From assembly GCA_017644375.1 (NCBI GenBank), contig JAEPLP010000001.1, positions 124,001 through 188,000 on the forward strand: 64,000 bases of DNA, given 5' to 3'. The position numbers and the translations under genes were made by a program. Shown here one piece after another: positions 28,476 through 39,297 of this stretch (the stretch's first letter is position 1; every line of letters begins with the position of its first letter). This DNA is from Prochlorococcus marinus CUG1435 (GTDB lineage: Bacteria; Cyanobacteriota; Cyanobacteriia; PCC-6307; Cyanobiaceae). Under the pieces are notes generated by a model that ran no database searches, was not told the DNA's origin, and was given only the letters and a program-made list of their open reading frames with translations.

Positions 28476-30236
28476 ATGACTAACATAATCAAAATTATTA
28501 AAGGATTTAAAAAATTATATGAATTAACTAAATATCGAAATATTGAATTAATGGGCTTATTAATTTTAATTTTTTTTTCAACCTCTATTGAAGTTATATC
28601 GATTTCATTAGTGCAACCTTTAACTTCAATAGCTGCAGGCGAAAAAATTATTAACTTTTCAGAAAAAAATTTTTTACTTAATAAATTTTTTTCAAGTTTA
28701 AATATTGGTTCCTTTGATCTAAATCAGTTAAGTATATTTTTGATAGTAAGTTTATCTCTGAGTTTTTTTTCTACAATCCTTTTACTTTACTCAAGTATCT
28801 CACTCTCAGTACGACTTAGAAAAGATTGGACTAAAAAAATCCTTTCAAATCTCCTCCGGTCTCCATATTCTTCAATTGCAAAAGAACGAAGTGGGAAATT
28901 AATAGAGACAATTTCTAATGAAACAAAGCTAGGAGGAGAAGTAATCCTTACTTTATTACAGTTAATTGAAAAACTTTTTTTATCTGTATTATTAATAATT
29001 GGAATGCTAATTTCTAATTTCCTTCCGACTTTATATATAATACTTATTGCATTTATTGTACTTATATTTTTAAAATCAATTGGAGTTTTTAGAAGTGTTC
29101 AAAGAGGACGTAAATTAATCAAATATAATCAATCAATAGCTTCCATCATTGCTGAATCAATAAATAATGTAAGACAAATAAAATTACTAAATGCATACCA
29201 ATATCCGCTCAAAAAAATTGATGAAGATTTAAAAAAACATGGCTCAGTACAAGTAGCCTATGGAGTCTCAAAAGGAATCCCAACATCATTCTTTAAATAT
29301 TTATTCATTACAGGAGGCGTAATAGTATTAATGTTTATAGGTGCAAGAGGTAAAGAAGAAATAACTAATTCGCTTCCAAATTTAACATTATTAGCTCTTT
29401 TAGCAGGAAGACTTTCAACAGTTTTCAGTTCACTATCAAAGCAAACTATGAAATTCAATTTAGGATTGGCAAATATAGAATCAGTTCATAGCAGAATATT
29501 TAGTAAATCAAAAAAGGAAAACCTCACAAATGGATTACCAATTAATAAAAAGATTAAAAAGATTAGCTTTGAAAATGCCTTTTTTTCATGGAATAAAAAA
29601 GACTTCTTAATAAAAAATCTAAATATAGTTTTTGAAAAAGGTGTTAATGTTTTAACTGGACCTAGTGGCTGTGGCAAAAGTACAATCGCATCACTTTTAT
29701 TGTCTTTACTGAAATTGGATAAGGGAAAGATAATGATTAATGATGAAGATATGAATGTTTTTAATTTAAATTCTTTAAGAAAAAAGATAGCTTATGTCAC
29801 CCAGGAAAATGAATTTTTTAATGGAACTTTTAACGAAAATATTAAATTAGGGAATCCACTTGCTAATGATCAAGATGTAATTTCAGTAGCGAAGCTCTCC
29901 TCTTCGCATGAGTTTATACAATCATATGAAAAAGGTTACCAAACTCAATTATCAGAAAAGGGTTCCTCTTTGTCAGGTGGGCAAAAGCAAAGATTATCAC
30001 TAGCGAGAAGTTTAATAATGAAACATGATGTATATATTTTTGATGAGGTTACTAATGCATTAGATAAAAATAACGAAAATATAATACAAAATATTATTGA
30101 AGAATTAGGCAAAGAAAATATAGTAATACAAATTTCTCATCTACCAAATGCTATTAAAAAAGCTGATAAGTTATTTGAATTTAATAAATCCGGTAAAGTT
30201 AGAATAATTACTAAAAGTGATAATAAATTTACTTAA
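28476..30236 (+). CDS. ABC transporter, fused membrane and ATPase domains (PglK/MsbA-like)
   Basis: A 586-residue half-transporter. Residues about 1-330 hold six hydrophobic helices; the ATPase domain has Walker A GPSGCGKST (about 395-403), the signature LSGGQKQRL (about 499-507) and Walker B VYIFDEVTNALD (about 519-530). The catalytic Glu is present. Family members flip lipid-linked oligosaccharides (PglK) or lipid A (MsbA). Among glycan genes, the PglK role is more likely. A separate Wzx-type flippase is present at 61899. Confidence 0.85.
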   Translation: MTNIIKIIKGFKKLYELTKYRNIELMGLLILIFFSTSIEVISISLVQPLTSIAAGEKIINFSEKNFLLNKFFSSLNIGSFDLNQLSIFLIVSLSLSFFSTILLLYSSISLSVRLRKDWTKKILSNLLRSPYSSIAKERSGKLIETISNETKLGGEVILTLLQLIEKLFLSVLLIIGMLISNFLPTLYIILIAFIVLIFLKSIGVFRSVQRGRKLIKYNQSIASIIAESINNVRQIKLLNAYQYPLKKIDEDLKKHGSVQVAYGVSKGIPTSFFKYLFITGGVIVLMFIGARGKEEITNSLPNLTLLALLAGRLSTVFSSLSKQTMKFNLGLANIESVHSRIFSKSKKENLTNGLPINKKIKKISFENAFFSWNKKDFLIKNLNIVFEKGVNVLTGPSGCGKSTIASLLLSLLKLDKGKIMINDEDMNVFNLNSLRKKIAYVTQENEFFNGTFNENIKLGNPLANDQDVISVAKLSSSHEFIQSYEKGYQTQLSEKGSSLSGGQKQRLSLARSLIMKHDVYIFDEVTNALDKNNENIIQNIIEELGKENIVIQISHLPNAIKKADKLFEFNKSGKVRIITKSDNKFT

Positions 30237-30295
30237 TAATTTAATAACTTTTGATTAAGATATTTTTTGGAGGATTAATAAGTTAAAATTTAATA

Positions 30296-31732
30296 ATGGA
30301 AATGCAAATTAAAAATATTTGTTGCATCGGTGCGGGATATGTAGGAGGTCCCACCATGGCAGTAATAGCTGAGAAATGTCCAGATATAATTATTAATGTA
30401 GTGGATTTAAATGAAGAGAGGATAAAAAATTGGAATAATCATGATTTTTCAAAACTTCCAATATATGAACCTGGACTTGCAGAAATTGTAGAAAAATGTA
30501 GAGGCAAAAATTTATTTTTTTCAAATGAAATTCAAGAAAAAATAAAAAATGCAGATATGGTTTTTATTTCAGTTAATACCCCTACAAAAACAAAAGGTTT
30601 TGGGGCTGGAAAAGCAAGTGATTTGAAATGGGTAGAAGCTTGTGCTAGGCAAGTAGCAAACTTTTCTGAAGGACATACAATAGTTGTTGAAAAAAGTACT
30701 CTCCCAGTAAGAACAGCAGAAGTAATTAAAGCAATACTCTTAGGATCTAATCAAAGTAAAGAAAAAAGTCTTTTAAATACTTCTTTTGATGTATTGTCAA
30801 ATCCAGAGTTTCTCTCTGAAGGGACTGCAATAAAAGATCTTTACTATCCAGATAGAGTTCTTATTGGGGGAGAAAAAGAAGAGGCTATGGAAGCCTTATC
30901 GAAAATTTATAAAAATTGGGTTCCTGAAGAAAAAATATTAAAAACCAACATATGGAGTAGCGAACTTGCAAAACTTACTTCTAATGCTTTTTTAGCGCAA
31001 AGAATAAGTTCAATTAACTCTATAAGTGCTATTTGCGAAGCTACTGGTGCAGATATTCGAGAAGTTACAAGAGCTATTGGATCAGATACTAGAATAGGTT
31101 CGAAATTCTTAGATTCTGGTCCAGGATTTGGAGGTAGTTGCTTTAAAAAAGATATTCTCAATCTTGTTTATTTATCAAGTTATTTTGGATTAGAAGAAGT
31201 AGCAAATTTTTGGGAAAGTGTAGTAGAGCTTAATAAATGGCATCAACATAGAATATCAAAATTAATAGTTAACAAATTATTTGGGACAGTTAGAGGAAAA
31301 AAAATCTTTATTTTAGGCTTTGCTTTTAAAGCTAATACAAACGATACCAGAGAATCTGCAGCAATTAATATTTGCAAGGATTTACTAGAAGAAGGAGCAG
31401 TACTTTATATTCATGATCCAAAAGTAGGACCGGATCAAATCTGTAAAGATATAGGTATTAAAAGAAAATTGCAGGAAGATGAAATTAAAAATAAAAATTT
31501 TTTAAATGAGAGTTCTTGGTACTTTACTAATGATTTTATTGAAGGTGCGGATGGAGCTGATGCAGTTGTAGTTTTAACTGAATGGAGAGAATACAGAATA
31601 TTGGATTGGGCAACATTATCAAGAAAGCTAAGAAAACCAGCTTGGATTTTTGATTCAAGATCCATAATTCCAACAGAAGTACTTAAAAGTTTAGAGATAA
31701 ATTTTTGGAGAATTGGTGATGGTTTAAATTAG
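30296..31732 (+). CDS. ugd: UDP-glucose 6-dehydrogenase (long form)
   Basis: A 478-residue enzyme: GAGYVGGPTMAVIAEKCP at the N-terminus, SVNTPTKTKGFGAGKASDLK, VEKSTLPVRTAE, the catalytic cysteine in GPGFGGSCFKKDI (about residues 277-289) and FAFKANTNDTRESAAI. The GPTMAVIA and GAGKAADL-like signatures are those of the eukaryote-like long Ugd. It makes UDP-glucuronate, the substrate for the epimerase at 8531. It converges on manC; a 7-base AT-only inverted repeat lies between the ends. Confidence 0.92.
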   Translation: MEMQIKNICCIGAGYVGGPTMAVIAEKCPDIIINVVDLNEERIKNWNNHDFSKLPIYEPGLAEIVEKCRGKNLFFSNEIQEKIKNADMVFISVNTPTKTKGFGAGKASDLKWVEACARQVANFSEGHTIVVEKSTLPVRTAEVIKAILLGSNQSKEKSLLNTSFDVLSNPEFLSEGTAIKDLYYPDRVLIGGEKEEAMEALSKIYKNWVPEEKILKTNIWSSELAKLTSNAFLAQRISSINSISAICEATGADIREVTRAIGSDTRIGSKFLDSGPGFGGSCFKKDILNLVYLSSYFGLEEVANFWESVVELNKWHQHRISKLIVNKLFGTVRGKKIFILGFAFKANTNDTRESAAINICKDLLEEGAVLYIHDPKVGPDQICKDIGIKRKLQEDEIKNKNFLNESSWYFTNDFIEGADGADAVVVLTEWREYRILDWATLSRKLRKPAWIFDSRSIIPTEVLKSLEINFWRIGDGLN

Positions 31733-31756
31733 TAAACCCTAAATTAAAATATTTAA

Positions 31757-33187
31757 TTATTTTCTTCCATACTTATCATTAAATCTAACAATGTCATCCT
31801 CACCTAGATAACTACCACTTTGAACCTCTATTAAAATTAGTTCCGCATTAATTGGATTAGACAATCTATGTTTAATCCCTTGAGGAATATATGTACTTTG
31901 ATTTTTATGTAAAATTTTCTGTTCTTCACCTACTTCTACTAAAGCTGTCCCAGAAACAACTATCCAATGCTCAGATCTATGTTTATGTAATTGCAGAGAT
32001 AAAGATTGACCTTTTTTAACTGTTATTTTTTTTACCTGCCAATTAATATCTCCAGCTATTGATGTATAAAAACCCCAAGGTCTATAAATAGTTTTATGAT
32101 TTTTAACCTCTTTTTTTCCTACTGATGCAATTTGAGATACAAGGTTTTTCAGATCTTGAATTTTATCTTTATTCGCAACAAGTATCGCATCAGTTGTTTC
32201 TATAACTGCTAAATTCTTAATCCCAAGACCAACCAACAAACTTTTTTCAGATCTTAAATAAGAATCACTAGTTGAGCTAAGAACAACATCACCATAAACA
32301 ACATTACCATCGTTATCTTTATCTGATATTTCCCATAATGTGTTCCAACTACCAATATCACTCCAGCCTACATTTAATGGTAAAACCATTCCAGAATTTG
32401 TTTTTTCCATTATTGCCTTATCTATAGAAATATCCTCACAAGATTCAAAAGATCTCTTTTCTAATCTTTGAAAATCTAAATCTAAAAGTTTTTTAGATAA
32501 TGATTTTCTGCAAAAATTATAAATTTCTGGCTTGAATTTTCTAATCTCATTAATCAAAATACTCGCTTTAAAAAGAAAAATTCCGCTATTCCAAGAAAAT
32601 CTTTTATCTTTAATAAATTCTGCAGCTTTTTCTTTATTCGGTTTTTCTATGAATTCTCTTATTTCTACAGCTTTTAATGTGGCTTCATCAAGTGCCTTAG
32701 CAGCCTTAATATATCCGTATCCTGTTTCTACTTTGTGTGGAAAAACTCCAAAAGTTAAAAGTTTGCCTAAGTTGCAATACTTCAAAGCAGATTCGATAGT
32801 TTTTTGAAATTTCAAATTATCTTTTATAAGATGATCGGAAGGTAACACAAATAAAATAGGGTCTTCACCTGCCTCAATAGCTTTTAAAGCAGCAATTGTT
32901 ATTGCAGGGGCAGTATTTCTTGCGACAGGCTCAAGTAAAATTGATTGTGGTTTAATTTTGATATCTCTCATTTGCTCGGCGACAATAAATCGATGTTCCT
33001 CATTACATATAATTATTGGTTTATTAAGGTTTTCAAAATTTTCTAATCTTTGAAGAGTTTTTTGCAAAAAAGAAAATTTTTCATTCTCAAATACTTTTAA
33101 ATATTGTTTTGGGAAAGAAGTTCTTGATAACGGCCAAAGTCTTGTACCACTGCCTCCACAAAGAATTACTGGTAAAATCTTAGTCAT
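31757..33187 (-). CDS. manC: Mannose-1-phosphate guanylyltransferase / mannose-6-phosphate isomerase
   Basis: A 476-residue bifunctional enzyme. The N-terminal nucleotidyltransferase shows PVILCGGSGTRLWPLSR and FPKQYL, then LLEPVARNTAPA, FVLPSDHLI, FIEKPNKEKA and WNSGIFLF. The C-terminal cupin shows RPWGFYTSI, KKGQSLSLQLHKHRSEHWIV and IPQGIKHRLSNP. It makes GDP-mannose for Gmd. It is transcribed away from gmd; the 194-base gap between them must contain both promoters. Confidence 0.94.
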   Translation of the reverse strand: MTKILPVILCGGSGTRLWPLSRTSFPKQYLKVFENEKFSFLQKTLQRLENFENLNKPIIICNEEHRFIVAEQMRDIKIKPQSILLEPVARNTAPAITIAALKAIEAGEDPILFVLPSDHLIKDNLKFQKTIESALKYCNLGKLLTFGVFPHKVETGYGYIKAAKALDEATLKAVEIREFIEKPNKEKAAEFIKDKRFSWNSGIFLFKASILINEIRKFKPEIYNFCRKSLSKKLLDLDFQRLEKRSFESCEDISIDKAIMEKTNSGMVLPLNVGWSDIGSWNTLWEISDKDNDGNVVYGDVVLSSTSDSYLRSEKSLLVGLGIKNLAVIETTDAILVANKDKIQDLKNLVSQIASVGKKEVKNHKTIYRPWGFYTSIAGDINWQVKKITVKKGQSLSLQLHKHRSEHWIVVSGTALVEVGEEQKILHKNQSTYIPQGIKHRLSNPINAELILIEVQSGSYLGEDDIVRFNDKYGRK

Positions 33188-33381
33188 ATTTATAATTTTA
33201 AATTTAAGAAATCATTATAATTTTCTTACTTTTTAGTAAAAATGTAATTTAAAATTAACTTATATCTGATTTATTGGGAAGAATTTATTAATTTTTTTTT
33301 AGTTTGAAACTTAATTTATAGTTTTTGATACATAAAGGTTAAAATAAAAGGTTGTTAGACTATTAAAAAGAGTATTAATTT

Positions 33382-34530
33382 TTGAAAAATAATCCAGCAA
33401 ATAAAATCGCCTTAATTACTGGCATAACTGGACAAGATGGGAGTTATCTAGCAGAACTTCTTTTGCAAAAAGGATATGAGGTACATGGCGTAAAAAGACG
33501 TTCTAGCAATTTTAATACACAAAGAATCGATCATCTTTATCAAGATCCTCATAATCCAAATCAAAAATTAATACTTCACTATGGTGACCTAACTGATAGT
33601 ACAAATATAATAAATATTATTCAAAAAATTAAGCCAGACGAGATTTATAATTTAGGAGCACAAAGTCATGTATCAGTAAGCTTTGAATCTCCTGAATATA
33701 CCGCTAATTGCGATGCTCTAGGTGCTTTGAGAATTCTTGAAGCGGTAAGGTTACTTGGACTTCAGAAAAAAACAAAAATATATCAAGCGAGTACCAGTGA
33801 GCTATATGGGCTTGTTCAAGAGTCCCCTCAATCAGAATTTACACCCTTCTATCCAAGAAGTCCCTATGCAGTTTCAAAGCTTTATGCATATTGGATTACG
33901 GTCAACTATAGAGAAGCTTATGACTTATTTGCTTGCAATGGGATACTTTTTAATCATGAAAGTCCTCGAAGAGGAGAAACTTTTGTCACTAGAAAGATAA
34001 CAAGAGGATTATCAAGAATTAGTGTAGGTTTAGAAAATTGTATTTATATGGGAAATTTAAATTCCTTAAGAGACTGGGGTCATGCAAGAGATTATGTAGA
34101 GATGCAATGGCGCATGCTTCAAAAAGAAAAGCCAAGTGATTATGTTATCGCCACTGGAAGACAGGAATCAGTTAGGAAATTTATAGAGTTGGCTGCAATA
34201 GCTCTTGGATGGAATAAAAATAATTCCCAAGGAATAATTTGGGAAGGAGAGGGTTTAAATGAAGTTGGGCTAAGAGCAGATACAGGGGAAATTGTTATAA
34301 AAATAGATAAAAGATATTTCCGACCCTGTGAGGTAGACACATTATTAGGAAACCCATCAAAGGCTTCAAAGGAACTTGGATGGGAAGCTACTACAAGTTT
34401 AGAGGAACTTGTAAAAGAAATGATTAATGAAGATCTTGAAATAGCACAAAAGGAAGTTTTGATTTCCGATAAAGGTTTTGATGTTAATACGCCTAAAGAA
34501 AATCCTCCTAGCTATATCAATAACACATAG
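33382..34530 (+). CDS. gmd: GDP-mannose 4,6-dehydratase
   Basis: A 382-residue SDR enzyme: [20 protein letters not shown] with the NADP site, [31 protein letters not shown], catalytic Y162/K166 in [29 protein letters not shown] and [11 protein letters not shown]. It converts GDP-mannose to GDP-4-keto-6-deoxymannose. TTG is used as start (33382). fcl begins at the base after its stop codon, so the pair is coupled. Confidence 0.96.
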   Translation: MKNNPANKIALITGITGQDGSYLAELLLQKGYEVHGVKRRSSNFNTQRIDHLYQDPHNPNQKLILHYGDLTDSTNIINIIQKIKPDEIYNLGAQSHVSVSFESPEYTANCDALGALRILEAVRLLGLQKKTKIYQASTSELYGLVQESPQSEFTPFYPRSPYAVSKLYAYWITVNYREAYDLFACNGILFNHESPRRGETFVTRKITRGLSRISVGLENCIYMGNLNSLRDWGHARDYVEMQWRMLQKEKPSDYVIATGRQESVRKFIELAAIALGWNKNNSQGIIWEGEGLNEVGLRADTGEIVIKIDKRYFRPCEVDTLLGNPSKASKELGWEATTSLEELVKEMINEDLEIAQKEVLISDKGFDVNTPKENPPSYINNT

Positions 34531-35526
34531 ATGAATCTAATAAATAAAAATGATCTTATTTTTGTTGCTGGTCACACAGGAATGGCTGGAAATGCAATAA
34601 CAAAATTCCTCAAAGTTAATGGATATCAGAATTTACTCTTACCGACAAGATTCGAACTTGATTTAACTGATTCAAAAGCAGTAAAGGAATGGTTTTGTAA
34701 AAATAAACCCCAAGTTGTTATTTTAGCTGCAGCTAAAGTAGGAGGAATAGAAGCAAATTCAAAATTTCCAAGCGATTTTATTTTAGAAAATCTTAAAATA
34801 GAAATTAACATAATCGAGAATTCATGGAAATTTAATGTTAAAAGATTATTATTTCTTGGTAGTAGTTGTATATATCCAAAATTTGCAAAACAGCCTATTA
34901 AGGAAGAATATTTATTAGAAGGTGGATTAGAAATAACTAATGAATCTTATGCAGTTGCCAAAATCGCAGGAATAAAAATGTGCTCATCTCTAAAGAAACA
35001 ATATGGTTTTGATGCTATTTCTTTAATGCCAACAAATCTTTATGGGCCAGGAGATAATTACCACCCTACAAATAGTCATGTTATGGCATCATTAATCAGC
35101 AAATTCTTTAATGCAAAAGCTAAAAATCTAGATAAAGTCTTATGTTGGGGGAGTGGATTACCCAAAAGAGAATTTTTGTATGTAGAAGATTTAGCTAAAG
35201 CTGTCCTTTTTACTCTTGAAAAAATATCTTCTGATAATAAATTGCTTTATGATGAAGATTCTAATTATCTAGGATTTCTAAACGTTGGAACTGGTAAAGA
35301 TATTTCTATAAAAGAATTAGCAAATTTGATTGCAGAAGAAGTAAATTTTAAAGGTAATATTGAATGGGATTTGTTAAAACCAGATGGCACTCCAAAAAAA
35401 TTACTAGATGTTTCAAAATTAAATAAATTAGGATGGTTTGCTAGTACTGAAATAAATAATGGTATTAAATCAACAATTAATAATTATTCCGATAACTTAA
35501 ACAAAAATAAATTGCGCTCAAATTAA
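34531..35526 (+). CDS. fcl: GDP-L-fucose synthase
   Basis: A 331-residue SDR: FVAGHTGMAGNAI at the N-terminus, AAAKVGGIEANSKFP, LFLGSSCIYPKFAKQPI, catalytic Y140/K144 in SYAVAKIAGIKMC, and LMPTNLYGPGDNYHPTNSHV. It epimerises and reduces the Gmd product to GDP-L-fucose. It begins directly after the gmd stop. Fucose is therefore a probable component of the surface glycan. Confidence 0.95.
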   Translation: MNLINKNDLIFVAGHTGMAGNAITKFLKVNGYQNLLLPTRFELDLTDSKAVKEWFCKNKPQVVILAAAKVGGIEANSKFPSDFILENLKIEINIIENSWKFNVKRLLFLGSSCIYPKFAKQPIKEEYLLEGGLEITNESYAVAKIAGIKMCSSLKKQYGFDAISLMPTNLYGPGDNYHPTNSHVMASLISKFFNAKAKNLDKVLCWGSGLPKREFLYVEDLAKAVLFTLEKISSDNKLLYDEDSNYLGFLNVGTGKDISIKELANLIAEEVNFKGNIEWDLLKPDGTPKKLLDVSKLNKLGWFASTEINNGIKSTINNYSDNLNKNKLRSN

Positions 35527-35719
35527 ATTTTTTAAATATAAATTTAATAAAATAAACTATTAAGCTAGGATGATCAAATATGATTATTAATTAAAAATTT
35601 AATTAAGTCTCCCTGATTCATTACTTTTTTAGATTAAAAGTAAAAAAAATTAAAGAATGTCATCTCAGAAATTTCCTTTTAAAAAAGAAATCAAATTTTG
35701 ATAAAGTTTTGAAAAATAA

Positions 35720-37597
35720 ATGAATCTAGAACTTTTCACAAATAAAATACTATCTTTACCAAAACCAATAAGACATTTTATCTTGTTTTCTATTGATTTT
35801 TTATCAATAACTTTTTCTTTCTTTATAGCCTATTCAATAAATAATCAAAATCTAGATGGAAAAAATTTTCCAATAAATTATTCTATTATCTTTATATTAA
35901 TTAACTTAATAATTTGCATATATACTGGCCAATACAAATCAATCACTCAATTCAATACTTTAAAAGGATATTTACAGATTTTTATGAGAGTATTTTTAAG
36001 CTCTATAATTTTCTATTATTTTGCTAATAATCTTTCTTTAAATAAAAACTTTTTTATTAATTTTACTCTTATTTCATCTTTTGCATTAATTAACTCACGA
36101 GTATTAATATCATTAATTATAAATTTTAAATTTTTTAAAAATAGAAAAAACATTATTATATATGGAGCAGGAACTGCTGGAGCTAAATTAGCAAGATCGA
36201 TATCAATAGATAAAACTAATAGAATACTTTGCTTTATTGATGATAACTCCGCATTATGGGGGAGATCTATATTCGGTTATGAAATTAAAAGTCCTAATTA
36301 TTTAAATAGTTTAGAAAAAGATATTGATTGTGTTTTATTTTGTATACCATCAATTAAAAATATTGAAAAAAAGAGAATTTTAAATTTTTTAAATAAATTT
36401 TCCTTTAGAGTATTTAAAGTTCCGACTATTGAGGAAATAAAAACAGGTAAAGCAAAAATTTCAGAGTTCAGAAATATCAATATTGAAGATCTTATATATA
36501 GAGATTCAAACGCAAAGATTGAAAAGTTAACAAAAGATTTGCTTTTTGGAAAAAATATATGCATTACGGGAGCAGGTGGTTCAATAGGAAGTGAGTTGAC
36601 TAGGCAAATTATTAATCTGAGTCCAAAAAAAATCATATTGTTAGAAATTAGCGAAATAAATTTATATTTAATTAATGAAGAAGTATCGAAATTTGAAGAT
36701 AAAAAAATTGAAGTAATTACAAAATTAGGAAGTGCATCTGATTATGAATTGGTAAATAACATCTTAAAAGAAAATAATATAAATTACTTAATCCATGCTG
36801 CAGCATATAAACATGTTTCTCTAGTAGAAAAAAATCCATTAGCAGGATTATCAAATAACATATTATCTTCAATAGTTATTTCAAAATTATCTAGAAAATA
36901 TAATATTGATGGTTGCATTCTCATCTCAACAGATAAGGCAGTAAGACCAACTAATATAATGGGTGCTTCAAAAAGAATTTCGGAAATAATTTTCAAGGTT
37001 TCTCAAAAAATTTCTAATCAAAAAAATATGTTTACAAAGTTCTCTATTGTTAGATTTGGAAACGTTCTTGGGTCTTCAGGTTCGGTAGTGCCCTTGTTCA
37101 AGCAGCAAATTAGAGATGGAGGTCCTCTTACAGTAACTCATCCAGAAGTCATAAGATATTTTATGACAATTGAAGAAGCTGTTAATTTAGTCATAAATAC
37201 TATTGCGATAAGTAAAGGGGGAGAAACTTATATATTAGATATGGGAGAACCGGTAAAAATTTTAGATTTAGCAAAAAAAATGATTAAATTAAGTGGTCTA
37301 AGATTAAAAGATAATAAACATAAATCAGGAGATATTGAAATAAAGTTTTTAGGATTAAAAGAAGGCGAAAAACTTTATGAGGAGTTATTGATAAGTGGCA
37401 AATCAAAATCTACAATTTTTGAACAAATAAACGAAGATATTGATTTAACCAACTATGAGGATCCTAAATTAATTGGATTATTAGATCAACTGGAGACATA
37501 TTTAGTTGATAAAAATCTTAAAAATTCAATTAATTTAATCAGTTCCATACTACCTGAATGGTCTAAATCCCAAAAAATTATTAATTTAAAAAATTAA
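35720..37597 (+). CDS. Membrane-bound nucleotide-sugar 4,6-dehydratase (WbpM/FlaA1/CapD family)
   Basis: A 625-residue protein. Four hydrophobic helices lie in residues about 15-145, a first Rossmann domain (IYGAGTAGAKLARS) around 147-260, and the catalytic SDR domain starts with ITGAGGSIGSELTRQI at about 282. In place of the usual YxxxK it has NIMGASKR (M414, K418), the Met-containing triad known from long WbpM-type enzymes. The product would be a UDP-4-keto-6-deoxy-HexNAc, feeding the aminotransferase at 54461 or a QuiNAc/FucNAc pathway. It converges on galE. Confidence 0.88.
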   Translation: MNLELFTNKILSLPKPIRHFILFSIDFLSITFSFFIAYSINNQNLDGKNFPINYSIIFILINLIICIYTGQYKSITQFNTLKGYLQIFMRVFLSSIIFYYFANNLSLNKNFFINFTLISSFALINSRVLISLIINFKFFKNRKNIIIYGAGTAGAKLARSISIDKTNRILCFIDDNSALWGRSIFGYEIKSPNYLNSLEKDIDCVLFCIPSIKNIEKKRILNFLNKFSFRVFKVPTIEEIKTGKAKISEFRNINIEDLIYRDSNAKIEKLTKDLLFGKNICITGAGGSIGSELTRQIINLSPKKIILLEISEINLYLINEEVSKFEDKKIEVITKLGSASDYELVNNILKENNINYLIHAAAYKHVSLVEKNPLAGLSNNILSSIVISKLSRKYNIDGCILISTDKAVRPTNIMGASKRISEIIFKVSQKISNQKNMFTKFSIVRFGNVLGSSGSVVPLFKQQIRDGGPLTVTHPEVIRYFMTIEEAVNLVINTIAISKGGETYILDMGEPVKILDLAKKMIKLSGLRLKDNKHKSGDIEIKFLGLKEGEKLYEELLISGKSKSTIFEQINEDIDLTNYEDPKLIGLLDQLETYLVDKNLKNSINLISSILPEWSKSQKIINLKN

Positions 37598-37625
37598 TTT
37601 TGGAAAAACCTTTTAAATACTTTAT

Positions 37626-38675
37626 TTAATTAGTTTCTATATTCGATTTTTTTAGTTGCCACCTCCATTCATCCAAACACATATCATCTAGTTTCTTTAT
37701 TGGTTTCCATTTAAGTATCTTAATTGCCAATTGATTATCAGCTACTAGCACTGGCACATCACCAATTCTCCTTTTCACATACTTAAAGGGTAATTCTACA
37801 TTATTTACTTTCTCAAAGGTTCTAATTAAATCAAGGACACTTACACCTTCTCCATTCCCCAAATTAATAGTAATAAATCCAGGATTATTTGTTAATAAAT
37901 AATCTAAGGCCAAAATATGGCCTTTCGCTAAATCCATAATATGAATATAATCCCTAATACAAGTTCCATCTTTTGTTGGCCAATCTTTGCCGTATATTTC
38001 AAATATTGGCCTAATACCTAAAGCAACCTGATTTAATAATGGGAATATATTATTTGGCTGGCTAATTACATATTCTCCAATTAAACCAGTATCATGAGCC
38101 CCTATGGGATTAAAATATCTTAAAATTGCTATCCTAAATTGATCTTCACATTCTTGATGCAAATCAAATAGTATTTTTTCAACTATAGATTTAGTTATCC
38201 CATAAGTACTTATAGGCTTAACTTCAAAATTTTCTTTTATTGGGATGCTAGTCGGCAGTCCATAAACTGTAGCGCTGCTACTAAAAACAATTGTATGACA
38301 TCTATATTTTTTCATAACTTTTACTAAATTGATTGTACCCAAGACATTTACATCCCAATATTCAATTGGTTTTTCCATAGATTGACTAACAGATTTGAGT
38401 CCACAAAAATGAATAACACCCAGAAATGGTCCTTTTGATGAAAATAATTCGTCAACATAAGAGTAGTCTCTAATATCGCCAACAGATAATTCAATATTTA
38501 CTTCAAGTTTTGGTGAATCTTTTTTTATAACTTCTCTAATTCTATCTATTGAAAACTTATTGCTATTTATCAAAGAATCTAAAATAGTAATTTGAAATCC
38601 TTGTTTTATTAATTCAATGCATGTATGACTACCAATATAACCGCAGCCTCCTGTAACTAATATTTTTTTTTGCAA
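37626..38675 (-). CDS. galE: UDP-glucose 4-epimerase
   Basis: A 349-residue SDR: VTGGCGYIGSHTCIEL at the N-terminus, VIHFCGLKSVSQSMEKP, FSSSATVYG, catalytic Y158/K162 in STYGITKSIVEK, YFNPIGAHDTGLIGE and GTCIRDYIHIMDLAKGH. It interconverts UDP-glucose and UDP-galactose (or their N-acetyl forms). It is one of the few minus-strand genes of the island, together with the truncated gene upstream of it. Confidence 0.94.
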   Translation of the reverse strand: MQKKILVTGGCGYIGSHTCIELIKQGFQITILDSLINSNKFSIDRIREVIKKDSPKLEVNIELSVGDIRDYSYVDELFSSKGPFLGVIHFCGLKSVSQSMEKPIEYWDVNVLGTINLVKVMKKYRCHTIVFSSSATVYGLPTSIPIKENFEVKPISTYGITKSIVEKILFDLHQECEDQFRIAILRYFNPIGAHDTGLIGEYVISQPNNIFPLLNQVALGIRPIFEIYGKDWPTKDGTCIRDYIHIMDLAKGHILALDYLLTNNPGFITINLGNGEGVSVLDLIRTFEKVNNVELPFKYVKRRIGDVPVLVADNQLAIKILKWKPIKKLDDMCLDEWRWQLKKSNIETN

Positions 38676-38766
38676 AACAATTTATAAGTACGTTATTAAT
38701 AAATTTTACAGTAATTTACTTTTAAAAAGTATCAAATATCTTTAACAAGAATACAAATACTTACGG

Positions 38767-39198
38767 CTAGATTTCCAGAACAGGATTAAACATTTCTATT
38801 CTTGTTTGAATAGCTGATTCTGATAAATCTTCAAAACAAATACTATGCTCAGCTCCCAACCAAGCACTTGCAAGCATCATTAATAAAGACTCTTCGGATG
38901 CTTTGATAATTCCCATTATCTTAAGCTTGTTGCCTAATTTATTTATATTTATTTCTTTAATTCTTGATACTAAAGATAAAACAATATTTTTTAAATCTCT
39001 TTTATTAATAATCTTAAGAGTTGTATTTTCTTTTATAACTTTTACGATTACATCCTCATCAGAGAAATTTTTAAGCAACTCATCATATATAGAAATTTTT
39101 CCCTCAGATTTTAACTCCGATTGCCAGGATTTAGGTGGGTAGAAGGTAAAAGTTTTATCTTGCTTATTATTTTGATTATTAATAAGATTATAGTTCAT
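38767..39198 (-). pseudogene. Fragment resembling the N-terminal region of an acyl-CoA synthetase
   Basis: A 143-residue open frame. Its last ~45 residues (KIMGIIKASEESLLMMLASA, then WLGAEHSICFEDLSESAIQT) match the pattern of acetyl-/acetoacetyl-CoA synthetases around the ACARIGAVHSVVFGGFS region. The frame stops right after, and the downstream 90 bases before galE hold no continuation. All catalytic motifs of the adenylating domain are therefore missing. Either this is a decayed remnant or a short protein that kept the fold of the N-terminal domain. The reading frame itself is intact and starts with ATG. Confidence 0.5.
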
Positions 39199-39297
39199 AT
39201 TTAAAAAATTAATTATTTAATAAAATTACTGAAGTAACTATTTAAATAATTAAACATAATATTCTTAACAAGAAAAACTTCTTTAACATAGTATTGC

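Noticed and set aside
31742-31758. 7-bp inverted repeat between the ugd and manC ends as a terminator
   Set aside because: The stem is A/T only, overlaps the manC stop codon and lacks a clear T-run.
35587-35606. 9-bp AT-only inverted repeat with a 2-base loop upstream of the WbpM-type gene
   Set aside because: Composition alone explains it, and a 2-base loop is too tight for a stable hairpin.
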